DNA of 64,000 nt, taken from assembly GCF_910586915.1 (NCBI RefSeq), contig NZ_CAJULN010000001.1:124001-188000 (forward strand). The letters run 5' to 3'. Shown here piece by piece: positions 8,491 to 17,992 of this stretch (positions are counted from its first letter, which is position 1; each line of letters begins with the position of its first letter). The DNA is from an uncultured Bacteroides sp. (GTDB lineage: Bacteria; Bacteroidota; Bacteroidia; Bacteroidales; Bacteroidaceae). A program made the position numbers and the translations under genes. The notes beneath the pieces were generated by a model, which saw only the letters and a program-made list of their open reading frames with translations, was not told where the DNA came from and did no database searches.

Positions 8491-11112
8491 GTGAACGAAG
8501 AAGAAATCGTCCTCACCCCGATGATGAAACAGTTTCTGGAGTTGAAAGCAAAACATCCGGATGCAGTGATGCTGTTTCGTTGCGGCGACTTTTATGAAAC
8601 ATATTCTACCGATGCCATCGTCGCATCCGAAATTTTGGGAATCACACTGACAAAACGTGCCAACGGAAAGGGAAAGACAATCGAGATGGCAGGATTCCCA
8701 CATCACGCTCTTGATACCTATCTGCCGAAACTGGTGCGCGCCGGAAAACGCGTCGCTATCTGCGACCAGTTGGAAGACCCGAAAATGACCAAGAAGTTGG
8801 TGAAGCGGGGGATTACCGAATTGGTGACTCCGGGCGTTTCCATCAATGACAATGTACTAAACTACAAGGAGAACAACTTCCTGGCTGCCGTCCATTTCGG
8901 AAAGAGTGCCTGCGGGGTTGCTTTTCTCGATATATCGACCGGCGAGTTTCTTACCGCCGAAGGCCCCTTTGACTATGTGGACAAACTGCTCAATAACTTC
9001 GCTCCGAAAGAGATTCTTTTCGAGCGCGGCAAGCGCCTGATGTTTGAGGGCAACTTCGGCAACAAGTTCTTTACTTTCGAGTTAGACGACTGGGTGTTTA
9101 CAGAGAGTACCGCCCGCGAGAAACTGCTGAAACATTTTGAGACGAAGAACCTGAAAGGTTTCGGCGTGGAGCATCTGAAGAACGGTATCATTGCTTCCGG
9201 TGCTGTCCTACAATATCTCACCATGACCCAGCATACGCAGATTGGGCATATCACTTCGCTGGCTCGCATCGAGGAAGACAAATACGTCCGCCTGGACAAG
9301 TTTACGGTGCGCAGCCTCGAACTTATCGGCAATATGAACGACGGCGGAAGCAGTCTGCTCAATGTCATCGACCGCACCATCAGTCCGATGGGGGCACGCC
9401 TGCTGAAACGCTGGATGGTCTTTCCGTTGAAAGACAAGAAACCGATTGACGAACGGCTGAATGTGGTGGAGTATTTCTTCCGTCAGCCCGACTTCAAGGC
9501 ACTGATTGAAGAGCAGTTGCATCTGATAGGCGATTTGGAACGCATTATTTCCAAAGTGGCGGTCGGGCGTGTGTCGCCTCGCGAGGTGGTACAGTTGAAG
9601 GTGGCTTTGCAGGCTATCGAGCCTATCAAATTGGCGTGCTTGCAGGCCGACAACGCAAGTCTCAATCAGATAGGGGAGCAGTTGAACCTTTGCGTCACCA
9701 TCCGCGACCGTATTGCGAAGGAGATAAAGAACGACCCTCCGTTGGCTGTCAACAAGGGTGGCGTGATTCAGGACGGTGTGAACGAGGAACTGGACGAACT
9801 GCGCCGCATTTCGTATTCGGGCAAGGACTATCTGCTCCAGATACAGCAACGGGAGATTGAAGAGACGGGTATTCCGAGCCTGAAAGTGGCTTTCAACAAT
9901 GTGTTCGGCTACTATATCGAGGTGCGCAATGTGCATAAGGATAAAGTTCCGGCCGAATGGATTCGGAAACAGACGTTGGTCAATGCGGAGCGTTATATCA
10001 CGCAGGAGTTGAAGGAGTATGAGGAGAAGATTTTAGGAGCGGAAGATAAGATTCTGGTTCTCGAAACACAGCTATATACGGATTTGGTACAAGCCTTGAC
10101 GGAGTTTATTCCTCAGATACAAATCAACGCCAATCAGATTGCCCGCCTGGACTGTCTGTTGTCGTTTGCCAATGTGGCTTGCGAGAATCATTACATCCGT
10201 CCGGTTATCGAAGATAATGATGTGCTGGATATCCGCCAGGGACGCCATCCGGTCATTGAGAAGCAGCTTCCTATCGGCGAGAAGTATATTGCCAACGATG
10301 TGATGCTGGACAGCAATACGCAGCAGATTATCATTATAACCGGTCCCAACATGGCGGGTAAGTCGGCGCTTCTGCGTCAGACGGCGCTGATTACGTTGCT
10401 GGCACAAATCGGCTCGTTCGTTCCGGCCGAGCGTGCGCATATCGGACTGGTGGACAAGATATTTACCCGTGTGGGGGCGAGTGACAACATCTCCGTGGGC
10501 GAATCTACTTTTATGGTGGAGATGAATGAGGCGGCGGATATTCTGAACAATGTTTCTTCGCGAAGCCTGGTATTGTTTGATGAATTGGGACGCGGTACGT
10601 CTACGTACGACGGTATCTCTATTGCCTGGGCGATTGTGGAGTATATCCATGAGCATCCGAAAGCGAAAGCCCGCACGTTGTTTGCCACGCACTACCACGA
10701 GTTGAATGAGATGGAGAAATCCTTCGACCGCATCAAGAATTACAACGTATCGGTGAAAGAGGTGGACAACAAGGTCATCTTCCTGCGCAAGCTGGAACGG
10801 GGCGGGAGCGAACACTCCTTCGGTATCCACGTGGCAAAGATGGCAGGTATGCCGAAAAGCATTGTGAAGCGTGCCAATGAAATATTGAAGCAACTTGAGT
10901 CGGATAATCGGCAGCAGGGAATAACCGGCAAACCGTTGACCGAAATGGGCGGAAACCGTGGCGGCGGTATGCAGTTGAGTTTCTTCCAGTTGGACGACCC
11001 GGTGCTTTGTCAGATTCGTGATGAGATACTGAATCTTGATGTGAATAATCTCACTCCGATTGAAGCACTGAATAAGCTGAACGATATAAAGAAGATAGTC
11101 AGAGGAAGGTAA
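8491..11112 (+). CDS. mutS: DNA mismatch repair protein MutS
   Basis: An 873-residue mismatch-recognition ATPase. The N-terminal clamp domain carries FRCGDFYETY with the Phe-x-Glu pair that probes mispairs. The connector, lever and clamp follow. The ABC-type ATPase at the C-terminal end shows Walker A GPNMAGKS at residues ~618-625, then the DELGRGTSTYDG stretch near 695 and FATHYHEL near 730. Length is standard for bacterial MutS1. Translation starts at GTG 8491, supported by the AAAAGGAGAGAG ribosome site and by an N-terminus of normal length; the first ATG, at 8521, would trim the family's conserved LTPMMKQ start. A promoter lies 46 bases upstream, and a strong terminator closes the gene. 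Confidence 0.98.
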   Translation: MNEEEIVLTPMMKQFLELKAKHPDAVMLFRCGDFYETYSTDAIVASEILGITLTKRANGKGKTIEMAGFPHHALDTYLPKLVRAGKRVAICDQLEDPKMTKKLVKRGITELVTPGVSINDNVLNYKENNFLAAVHFGKSACGVAFLDISTGEFLTAEGPFDYVDKLLNNFAPKEILFERGKRLMFEGNFGNKFFTFELDDWVFTESTAREKLLKHFETKNLKGFGVEHLKNGIIASGAVLQYLTMTQHTQIGHITSLARIEEDKYVRLDKFTVRSLELIGNMNDGGSSLLNVIDRTISPMGARLLKRWMVFPLKDKKPIDERLNVVEYFFRQPDFKALIEEQLHLIGDLERIISKVAVGRVSPREVVQLKVALQAIEPIKLACLQADNASLNQIGEQLNLCVTIRDRIAKEIKNDPPLAVNKGGVIQDGVNEELDELRRISYSGKDYLLQIQQREIEETGIPSLKVAFNNVFGYYIEVRNVHKDKVPAEWIRKQTLVNAERYITQELKEYEEKILGAEDKILVLETQLYTDLVQALTEFIPQIQINANQIARLDCLLSFANVACENHYIRPVIEDNDVLDIRQGRHPVIEKQLPIGEKYIANDVMLDSNTQQIIIITGPNMAGKSALLRQTALITLLAQIGSFVPAERAHIGLVDKIFTRVGASDNISVGESTFMVEMNEAADILNNVSSRSLVLFDELGRGTSTYDGISIAWAIVEYIHEHPKAKARTLFATHYHELNEMEKSFDRIKNYNVSVKEVDNKVIFLRKLERGGSEHSFGIHVAKMAGMPKSIVKRANEILKQLESDNRQQGITGKPLTEMGGNRGGGMQLSFFQLDDPVLCQIRDEILNLDVNNLTPIEALNKLNDIKKIVRGR

Positions 11113-11145
11113 ATGCTGCCGGGAGCGTAGCAATGAGACAAAAAA

Positions 11146-11179
11146 GAGGGATTAGCGATTCGAACATTGCTAATCCCTC
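11146..11179. terminator. Bidirectional terminator between mutS and lgt
   Basis: An 11-bp perfect stem (GAGGGATTAGC with GCTAATCCCTC) is flanked by A-run on the left and T-run on the right, so it can terminate both converging transcripts. Confidence 0.85.
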
Positions 11180-11189
11180 TTTTTTTGTT

Positions 11190-12053
11190 TTAAGCTATTT
11201 TCTTTTTCCGGTTATAGAAGAACATAAAGTAAACCCCTATTATTATAAACGGAACGCTTAGCCATTGCCCCATATTGAACATCATTTGGTCTTCGAAGGC
11301 CTCCTGGTTCTCTTTCAGGAACTCGATGAAGAAGCGGAAGGTGAAGATATAAGTCAGGCAAAGCCCGAAAAAGAAGCCTCGGTGCAGTTTCCGGCTGTAC
11401 TTCTTATATAAGTAAATCATGATGAAGAACAAGACAAGATAAGCGATGGCTTCGTAGAGTTGTCCGGGGTGGCGCGGGATTGCCGGAAGTATTTCCCCGT
11501 TTGCCCCGTATTCTTTTACACGTTCGAAAACGAAAGCCCAGGGCACATCAGACGGTTTGCCGATGATTTCGGAGTTCATCAGGTTGGCAAGGCGGATGAA
11601 GCAGGCGGTGATAGGCGTGGCTACGGCAATCATATCCAGCACATCCATATAGTGCAGCTTCGTCTTGCGGCAGTAGAGCCAGAGAGCCACTATCAGTCCC
11701 AATGTACCGCCGTGGCTGGCAAGTCCTTCGTATCCGGTGAACTTCCAGTTTCCGTCCGGCATGAACTTGATGGGAAGAATCATCTCCCAGAAGTGCGACA
11801 GGTAGTATCCCGGGGCGTAGAAGAGGCAGTGGCCTAAGCGGGCGCCAATCAGAATACCAAAGAAACAGTAGAAGAAAAGAGGATCGAACTTGCTCTCCTC
11901 TATCTTTTTATCCCGATACTGGTAGTGAACAATCATATAAGCAAAGAATATTCCTACTGCCCATAGCAATCCGTAATAACGGATGGAGATACCGAACAGG
12001 TTGAACAGTTCGGGGTCCGGATTCCAGTGGATGGATAATAACAGGGTATTCAT
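11190..12053 (-). CDS. lgt: Prolipoprotein diacylglyceryl transferase
   Basis: A 287-residue inner-membrane enzyme that moves a diacylglyceryl group from phosphatidylglycerol to the lipobox Cys of prelipoproteins, the first step of lipoprotein maturation. Several hydrophobic helices are visible. The family signature is present as YEGLASHGGTLG, and later RLANLMNSEIIGKP and RHPGQLYEA match the Lgt core. Length is normal. It is the last gene of a likely ychF / ketopantoate-reductase-like / lgt run, with gaps of 38 and 25 bases. The many SusD-type and other lipoproteins in this window would depend on it. Confidence 0.97.
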   Translation of the reverse strand: MNTLLLSIHWNPDPELFNLFGISIRYYGLLWAVGIFFAYMIVHYQYRDKKIEESKFDPLFFYCFFGILIGARLGHCLFYAPGYYLSHFWEMILPIKFMPDGNWKFTGYEGLASHGGTLGLIVALWLYCRKTKLHYMDVLDMIAVATPITACFIRLANLMNSEIIGKPSDVPWAFVFERVKEYGANGEILPAIPRHPGQLYEAIAYLVLFFIMIYLYKKYSRKLHRGFFFGLCLTYIFTFRFFIEFLKENQEAFEDQMMFNMGQWLSVPFIIIGVYFMFFYNRKKKIA

Positions 12054-12078
12054 TTTATATTTGAATTAATGTTGATGA

Positions 12079-12990
12079 TTAAATTTCTTTGAACTTCTCC
12101 GCGACCGTGCGGTAAGTCGGTATCTCTACGCCCTGCTCCTCGGCGGCTGCAATCATGTCGAAGAGCAGTCCCTGTATCTCCGAGTCGTGTCCGCGCGCCA
12201 GGTCTTTCTGCATGGAAGCGGTACTTTCGGGGGCGAGTTTGTCAATCACTTTCAGGTTGTAACTGACGAGGTCTTCCGGAAGTTCGATGCCCAGCTTTCT
12301 TCCCAAAGCGGCGCTTTCGGCCGAGAGTCCGATAAAGGTGTCCCTCACCTTTCCCGGTTTCTGCACCTCACCCATCGGAACGTCGTAGTAAGCCCCCGTC
12401 ACGGCCATTGCTGAGATGAACGACCATTTGATAAACGTATCCCGGTTGATGTCTGGCGAGAGGTCGGCCTTTATGCCCGCCTCTTCCAAGTCCTGCCGGA
12501 TGGCTTCCAACACTCCGGGCTTCACGGTAGTGCCCCGGTGGGCGCCGTAAACCAGCCTGAATATCTTTCCCATTTGGGTGATTTCTCCCGTGCCTGACAC
12601 GAAGCCTACGATATAGATGCATCCGTCGAGGACCGTCACTTCCGGAACCAACTTCTGGATGCGCGGTCCTGTGCCGTACACGTTCAGAATGGGGACGACA
12701 ACCGTCCCCTCGTGGGCCGCCTTCTTTATCAGCTCTACGATGGACCCGACCGAATACCCTTTCACGCATACGAATATCACATCAGCCTTTCCGTCGAACG
12801 CTTCGGCGGTGGTGGCGGGAATGGGGAGCGTATGTTCGCCTTTCAAATCCGACTTCAGTTTCAGACCGTTCGTTTGAATGGACTGCAAGTGTGCTCCACG
12901 GGCAATGCAGATGACGTCTTTGCCTGCCAGCGACAAGAATCCTGCGATGCTGCCGCCTACTCCTCCGGTTCCTGCTATGAGATATTTCAT
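12079..12990 (-). CDS. panE: 2-dehydropantoate 2-reductase (PanE/ApbA family)
   Basis: A 303-residue NADPH-dependent reductase. The N-terminal Rossmann domain has GTGGVGGSIAGFL at residues ~7-19, followed by VICIARGAH. The middle and C-terminal helical domain contains KWSFISAMAVTGAY, matching the ApbA_C fold with its Lys and Asn/Ser substrate contacts. In pantothenate synthesis it would reduce ketopantoate to pantoate. Bacteroidales often carry more than one ApbA-type protein, so an alternative 2-oxoacid substrate is possible. It sits between ychF and lgt on the same strand. Confidence 0.85.
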   Translation of the reverse strand: MKYLIAGTGGVGGSIAGFLSLAGKDVICIARGAHLQSIQTNGLKLKSDLKGEHTLPIPATTAEAFDGKADVIFVCVKGYSVGSIVELIKKAAHEGTVVVPILNVYGTGPRIQKLVPEVTVLDGCIYIVGFVSGTGEITQMGKIFRLVYGAHRGTTVKPGVLEAIRQDLEEAGIKADLSPDINRDTFIKWSFISAMAVTGAYYDVPMGEVQKPGKVRDTFIGLSAESAALGRKLGIELPEDLVSYNLKVIDKLAPESTASMQKDLARGHDSEIQGLLFDMIAAAEEQGVEIPTYRTVAEKFKEI

Positions 12991-13028
12991 GATTGTCAGC
13001 GCATTTGGTGGTTAATCAGTCGGTGCCG

Positions 13029-14132
13029 TCACACGTTGAAACGGAAATGCATGATGTCGCCGTCCTGCACGACATACTCCTTGCCTTCCACACCCAGTTT
13101 TCCGGCTTCCTTCACGGCTGCTTCCGAGCCGTACTGGAGGTAATCTTCGTATTTGATGACTTCCGCACGGATGAATCCCTTCTCGAAGTCGGTATGGATG
13201 ACGCCTGCGCATTGCGGGGCTTTCCATCCCTTCTCGTAAGTCCAGGCACGTACTTCCTGCACGCCGGCTGTGAAATAGGTTTCAAGGTTCAACAACTTGT
13301 AGGCCGATTTGATAAGACGCGCCACGCCCGATTCCTCCAGACCCACTTCGGCAAGGAACATCTGACGGTCTTCGTAGGTCTCCAGTTCGGCGATGTCGGC
13401 TTCCGTTCTGGCGGCTACAATCAGTATTTCCGCATTCTCGTCCTTTACGGCCTCGCGCACCATGTCTACGTATTTGTTGCCGTTCACTGCGCTTGTTTCG
13501 TCTACGTTGCAGACGTACATCACCGGTTTGCTGGTGAGCAGGAACAATTCGCGTGCAATCTTCTGCTCGTCTTTGGTTTCAAAAGTGACGGTACGTGCCG
13601 ATTTGCCTTGTTCCAGAGCTTCTTTGTACTGCACCAGCACGTCGTAAGTCTGTTTTGCCACTTTGTCGCCTCCGGTCTGTGCCTGTTTCTGCACCTTCTG
13701 GATGCGGCTTTCGATGGTCTCGAGGTCTTTCAACTGGAGTTCGTAGTCGATGATTTCCTTGTCGCGCACGGGGTTTACGCTTCCGTCCACGTGTGTCACG
13801 TTCTCGTCGTCGAAACAACGGAGCACGTGGATAATTGCGTCCGTCTCACGGATGTTGGCAAGGAACTTGTTGCCCAATCCCTCACCTTTGCTTGCGCCTT
13901 TCACCAGTCCGGCGATGTCTACGATTTCCACGGTGGTAGGAACAATCCGTTGGGGGTGTACCAGTTCTGCCAACGCGTTCAGCCGTTCGTCGGGGACGGT
14001 GATTACACCTACATTCGGTTCTATTGTACAGAAAGGGAAATTAGCCGCCTGTGCTTTCGCGTTCGACAGACAGTTGAAAAGTGTCGACTTACCCACGTTC
14101 GGTAGTCCAACAATACCACATTGCAATGCCAT
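13029..14132 (-). CDS. ychF: YchF/Obg-like ribosome-associated P-loop ATPase
   Basis: A 367-residue translation-factor-class NTPase. The G1 loop is GLPNVGKST near residues 8-16 and the G3 loop is DIAGLVKGAS near 72. The base-specificity loop reads NVDE rather than NKxD, which is the YchF hallmark that gives ATP preference. A helical hairpin follows, and the TGS domain at the C-terminal end contains WTYEKGW and FEKGFIRAEV. It heads a minus-strand run with panE and lgt. A TATCTTTG -7 box lies at 14179-14186 on the minus strand. Confidence 0.97.
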   Translation of the reverse strand: MALQCGIVGLPNVGKSTLFNCLSNAKAQAANFPFCTIEPNVGVITVPDERLNALAELVHPQRIVPTTVEIVDIAGLVKGASKGEGLGNKFLANIRETDAIIHVLRCFDDENVTHVDGSVNPVRDKEIIDYELQLKDLETIESRIQKVQKQAQTGGDKVAKQTYDVLVQYKEALEQGKSARTVTFETKDEQKIARELFLLTSKPVMYVCNVDETSAVNGNKYVDMVREAVKDENAEILIVAARTEADIAELETYEDRQMFLAEVGLEESGVARLIKSAYKLLNLETYFTAGVQEVRAWTYEKGWKAPQCAGVIHTDFEKGFIRAEVIKYEDYLQYGSEAAVKEAGKLGVEGKEYVVQDGDIMHFRFNV

Positions 14133-14245
14133 ATTAATCTATTATTACTTTTGTTACCAAGTTGCTCATTTTTCCCCGCAAAGATACGAATTTTTGGACT
14201 AACTGGAGGAAACCCGGCGTACTTTCTGCTCTTTCCCCTTCTTTC

Positions 14246-15421
14246 TTAATTGACAACCACTTTATATTGTTCGAATATTAATTTGTCTTCATCGTCGGTC
14301 AGAACCTGTATGTTAAGTCCGTCCTTTGAAACAAAACAGTTGTTGATACGATAGTTCCCTTCTTTTGCCGGAGGAAGAATTTCTTCACCTAAATAATGCA
14401 GTCGGCTGTCTAATACGATGATAATAACCGGCTTGTTATTTCCTCTATTTCCAAGTTTATAATTGGTGTCCGGAAGCCGGGCTATCCTATAATATAAATC
14501 TCTGTATTTATCATAAAATATGCCTTCGTAAGAAGGAGTAGTCATGTACCACTCAAAAACACGATATTCGTCTATAATGGCAACTTCTTCTTTCGATGCC
14601 GCATACGGTTCTGTATATTCAATCATTTCACTGCCTGCATACAATGAGTCCGTCTGATGGTTTATCACGTTGCAACGCCATAAGTTATGGTCGGCCGGAA
14701 AGCTGATGAGAAGATTTCCCTTGTTATCTAAATCGGTGTAGGGCAATCTGTGTGTAAATCCACCTCCCCAGTTGTATTCCACATACTGCATCGGATATGG
14801 ATTTAAGAATTTCAAACTCGCATCATCTATCTTGTATAGCATCGTAACCGGACGGTTCTCTTTGGTCTCATGGCTTGTTTCTCCTGATATAAATCCGTTC
14901 AGAATCAATTTGCCATCTGCATACTTCATGGGGTTATTGGTCATCAGATAAGGCTCCGGGTACATCACTCTTTCTTTTCTTTCAAAGTTTTCGAACAGGG
15001 CCTTGCTCCACAAGATTTCACCTTGACCATTTGTCAAATGTACCACCGGGTTTCCGTACTGATAGACAAATATTGAATCACGGTTCAGAAAACAATAGCC
15101 TTGTACTTCACCCACACCGTTGTTGCCTTCCTTGTCGTATCGAATCGTATCAAGCAAAAGTCCGTTATCATAATCGTACATATAGACCGTATTGGTCGGA
15201 TAATTGATAAACGAAAGAATATTGTTGGCACTGTCGTTTATATATTGCAAGTACTCCACCATTACGGATGTCCGTTCGTCCAATACAAACGTTTTCTGTC
15301 CGACGTATTCCAAGCTACATTTATCTTGAGAATTTCCTGACCCGGTATTTGTTACCACCTTCTTCTGGCATCCAGCCAAAGCAATGATTAAAAATGAGAT
15401 AATCCATGTAAATCTACACAT
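14246..15421 (-). CDS. Lipoprotein of DUF4221-like/beta-propeller type
   Basis: A 391-residue putative lipoprotein. The signal peptide ends in the lipobox LAGC with Cys18 lipidated. The body has repeated beta-rich segments (FINYPTNTVYMYDYD, YCFLNRDSIFVYQYG, LISFPADHNLWR) that look like propeller blades and resemble the DUF4221 family found widely in Bacteroides. No catalytic residues are recognisable. A TAACTTTG box at 15453-15460 on the minus strand may be its promoter. Base composition is more AT-rich than the housekeeping genes beside it. Function is unknown; the family name is a judgement from pattern, not a search. Confidence 0.6.
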   Translation of the reverse strand: MCRFTWIISFLIIALAGCQKKVVTNTGSGNSQDKCSLEYVGQKTFVLDERTSVMVEYLQYINDSANNILSFINYPTNTVYMYDYDNGLLLDTIRYDKEGNNGVGEVQGYCFLNRDSIFVYQYGNPVVHLTNGQGEILWSKALFENFERKERVMYPEPYLMTNNPMKYADGKLILNGFISGETSHETKENRPVTMLYKIDDASLKFLNPYPMQYVEYNWGGGFTHRLPYTDLDNKGNLLISFPADHNLWRCNVINHQTDSLYAGSEMIEYTEPYAASKEEVAIIDEYRVFEWYMTTPSYEGIFYDKYRDLYYRIARLPDTNYKLGNRGNNKPVIIIVLDSRLHYLGEEILPPAKEGNYRINNCFVSKDGLNIQVLTDDEDKLIFEQYKVVVN

Positions 15422-15603
15422 ATTTTTAAGTATAATTGATTTTCATTGTGACCAAAGTTACGCAAAATCTCAGGAAAAGGTTTATGAAAAAGGTAAAAAG
15501 TTCTCGTAACGCCTGTTAATAAGGCGTTTTGACGGAAGAGACAATACAGGCTATCATATTATTCTGCAAATTGCCGACGGGTCAGATAGTTCCCTATTTT
15601 GAA

Positions 15604-17148
15604 TTATTTTTTGCGACGGTATTTTTGATTGGGGTCGCTGGGCTTTTCGGGAATGGTACGTTCAAGAACTCCAATTTCTATTAAGGATGTAATATACTTC
15701 TGTCGATTTTTAGACTGATTAGAAATTCCGAGTCTGTCCATAATCTCCTGTGCTGTTCTTGGTACTGAACAAAAGTTTCTTATATCTTCTTCTTTTTTTG
15801 TCAGTTTGTGAGTAACTAAGTTTTTGTGAGCTTGGTTACTATTTTCATTAGCTTGGTTACTTTCGTTGGTAACTAAGTTACTTTCGGGTTGATTTTGGTT
15901 CTTATTTCGAGGGATAGTGATTACAAACTCGTTGGCAACATGGGTAATTTCTTTGTCTTCGATACCGTTGAAGAAAATAGCATTTGGGTCGTATTCAAGC
16001 GCACGACGTACACCGCTTCCGGCACCGGTATAGGGCAGTAGGTAATTGGCGTTCGTGAACAAGAACATATTGCGTGGCATGGATGTACCATTCTTAATAT
16101 CTTCAATCGTTAAACCATTTGGCAAGGCTCCCGGACTATGAATCTCTACACGATTGTCAAATATGAAAATACGAATCGGCGCCTTGATATTCAGCGAGCG
16201 GTGGACAAGTGCATTGACTACGTATTCTGTGAGGCTTTCGTATGGAATCTCAAGTTCTCCGATAGAATTGAATTCTTTTTTCACTTGTACTTTGCGTAAA
16301 TTGCGGGTAAAGAAGCTCATGATAGTTCGGAACTGATGAAGTAAGTTGCCCTCGATTTCCATATCGTGCATTTTATCGCGAAATTGTGTACCTCCTATAG
16401 AATTGCCCATAAAACAGATACACTTGGCTGTTATAACAGGTAGCCAACGCTGAGTGTATTTGCCAAACAGCAGCATGGCGGCAATAGTCAGCTTGCCATC
16501 TGTCTTGATGAAGCGCAGGTTTCTGAGAAGTTTTTCAATGGTTGTTCCCTTTATGATGAAATCAGCCATTTCGTTAAGCGAATACTCTTTCATATTCAAC
16601 TCGTCTATATTCTTGCCTTTGAATACAGGAACGAAACGGTTCATCAGATAGAGTTTAATGGTATCCGTATCCAGGTCTTCAATAGTAGCATCTGGTATGC
16701 CGGCTTCATCTGGGTCAAAATTACCGCATTCGCTCATCATCTCAGCAAGCTCCGAATTGTCAAACACCTTGCGTTTATCTGCCCCATTCTTCACCCATAT
16801 AATCCCCTTGTTGTCATGATAGGGCTTATTCTTTCCTTCGGGAATTGTGGCTACAACAACCGCACCTCCAGCCGTTGGCACATTGTCCACATCAATCAGT
16901 ATGTTGGGAATCACATTTTCCGATGCGATACTTGTCAGTAAATTAGTAGTCTCCTGCAATTCCTTATATGAAAGAGCATTAATTGTGCCCGACTTGTCAT
17001 TGATACCAATGATAAGCTTTCCACCGCGAGTGTTGCTGAACGCCACCATCTCACAGCCAATATCGTAACGGTCATTTGCCCGTTCTTTAAATTGTACTTG
17101 CCCGGCCTCAGCCAAGTCGCGCATTTGAAGTAATTCCTGCTCAGTCAT
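15604..17148 (-). CDS. AlbA_2 (Schlafen-type) domain / GHKL ATPase / winged-helix regulator, paralog 1
   Basis: A 514-residue predicted transcription regulator or NTPase. Residues ~10-135 form the AlbA_2 DNA-binding domain, with QFKE, AFSNTRGGKLIIGIND and later RKVFDNSEL. The middle (about 300-385) is a GHKL-like ATPase of the HATPase_c_4 kind, with EYVVNALVHRSL, HSPGALPNGL and TGAGSGVRRAL. A low-complexity linker near 425-450 repeats NLVT and NQA words, and a winged helix (QEIMDRLGISNQ) ends the protein. A second protein of the same architecture is at 39103. Both have the same ACCCGGGT palindrome cluster upstream in the same orientation. Role unknown. Confidence 0.85.
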   Translation of the reverse strand: MTEQELLQMRDLAEAGQVQFKERANDRYDIGCEMVAFSNTRGGKLIIGINDKSGTINALSYKELQETTNLLTSIASENVIPNILIDVDNVPTAGGAVVVATIPEGKNKPYHDNKGIIWVKNGADKRKVFDNSELAEMMSECGNFDPDEAGIPDATIEDLDTDTIKLYLMNRFVPVFKGKNIDELNMKEYSLNEMADFIIKGTTIEKLLRNLRFIKTDGKLTIAAMLLFGKYTQRWLPVITAKCICFMGNSIGGTQFRDKMHDMEIEGNLLHQFRTIMSFFTRNLRKVQVKKEFNSIGELEIPYESLTEYVVNALVHRSLNIKAPIRIFIFDNRVEIHSPGALPNGLTIEDIKNGTSMPRNMFLFTNANYLLPYTGAGSGVRRALEYDPNAIFFNGIEDKEITHVANEFVITIPRNKNQNQPESNLVTNESNQANENSNQAHKNLVTHKLTKKEEDIRNFCSVPRTAQEIMDRLGISNQSKNRQKYITSLIEIGVLERTIPEKPSDPNQKYRRKK

Positions 17149-17305
17149 ATCATATTCTTTTTATATCTGCGAATAAGTTGCCTTTCTAAAGAAAAAACAC
17201 TTGGTAAAGTTACATAAAATAATCCTATAGCAGATGATTTCTGCAAAGAATTGTAGCCTTTGAATTTTATTTACCATAGTAACAAAGAAAAAACGGTTGG
17301 TAATA

Positions 17306-17410
17306 ACGAGTTGCCTGACACCCGGGTCTCAGCGCCTCTAACACCCGGGTGTGAGATATGCTGACACCCGGGTGTCAGTATCGTTGAGACCCGGATGTCA
17401 GACAACTCGT
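17306..17410. repeat. Palindrome cluster, family A, copy 1
   Basis: Four units of a CTGACACCCGGGTGTCAG-like palindrome lie at about 23-base spacing. The whole block is itself an inverted repeat: 17306-17331 pairs with 17385-17410 at 24 of 26 positions, closed by ACGAGTTG and CAACTCGT. It sits 160 bases upstream of the AlbA_2/ATPase gene at 15604-17148 and 70 bases past the end of the PNPOx gene. The TGCATAAACG-type flank seen at copy 2 is also present here on the minus strand. The rest of the 333-base gap shows no gene. Confidence 0.85.
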
Positions 17411-17481
17411 TTATGCAGTGGCTAAAAATACGGATACTAAGGCTTTGTATTTTCCTTTGCGGCGTGGTTTTTTCCGCACGG

Positions 17482-17970
17482 TTACGGCAGACTTATCTTC
17501 TCGTTGGCCCGCAGACCGAATACCTTTCCTGTCATCTGCTCCACCGCTACTTTCCATACCCTGACGTTGCGTATGGCGGGGTCGGAATAAGCGACTTCAT
17601 TCTCTGTGTAATGGCGCATGATGATGTCCAGCGCCTTACGCTTTTCGTCCCCGTCTTCGATAAATTCCACTTTCCCACGGCACATCGCGCTTGCGGAACG
17701 CATACTGTAGCTACAGCCCACTTTCGCGTGCTGGTAGACGAGCTTATGCCCGTGGCTGAACGTGATGCAGATGCGGTTGTTGCGTTCCAGCATCTTTATT
17801 TTACCACCTTCGGGGCCGGAGTGCAGATAGACGACTCCGTTTTCATAACCGAAGTTCATGGGAATGACGTAGGGATTGCCCTCCAAGTCGGTGAAGCCTG
17901 CAAAGCAGACTTCACAGGCTTGGATGACGGATTCGATTCGCTGCTTGTCTTCGATAATCAAGGTTTTCAT
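17482..17970 (-). CDS. Pyridoxamine 5'-phosphate oxidase-like flavin-binding protein
   Basis: A 162-residue protein of the PNPOx-like split-barrel fold, close in pattern to the NimA-type branch. Visible features are FAGFTDLEGNPYVIPMNFGY, YLHSGPEGGKIKML and RNNRICITFSHGH, all typical of small FMN-binding members. It lies 22 bases after rnr on the same strand, so the two are probably co-transcribed. Proteins of this group reduce or bind flavin substrates; a link to nitroimidazole reduction is possible but not shown. Confidence 0.85.
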   Translation of the reverse strand: MKTLIIEDKQRIESVIQACEVCFAGFTDLEGNPYVIPMNFGYENGVVYLHSGPEGGKIKMLERNNRICITFSHGHKLVYQHAKVGCSYSMRSASAMCRGKVEFIEDGDEKRKALDIIMRHYTENEVAYSDPAIRNVRVWKVAVEQMTGKVFGLRANEKISLP

Positions 17971-17992
17971 AATGCTATCCTCTGCGGTGAAC

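Noticed and set aside
17306..17410. Possible CRISPR array
   Set aside because: Units are palindromic, unequally spaced by only 5-9 bases and have no cas genes nearby; spacers are too short.
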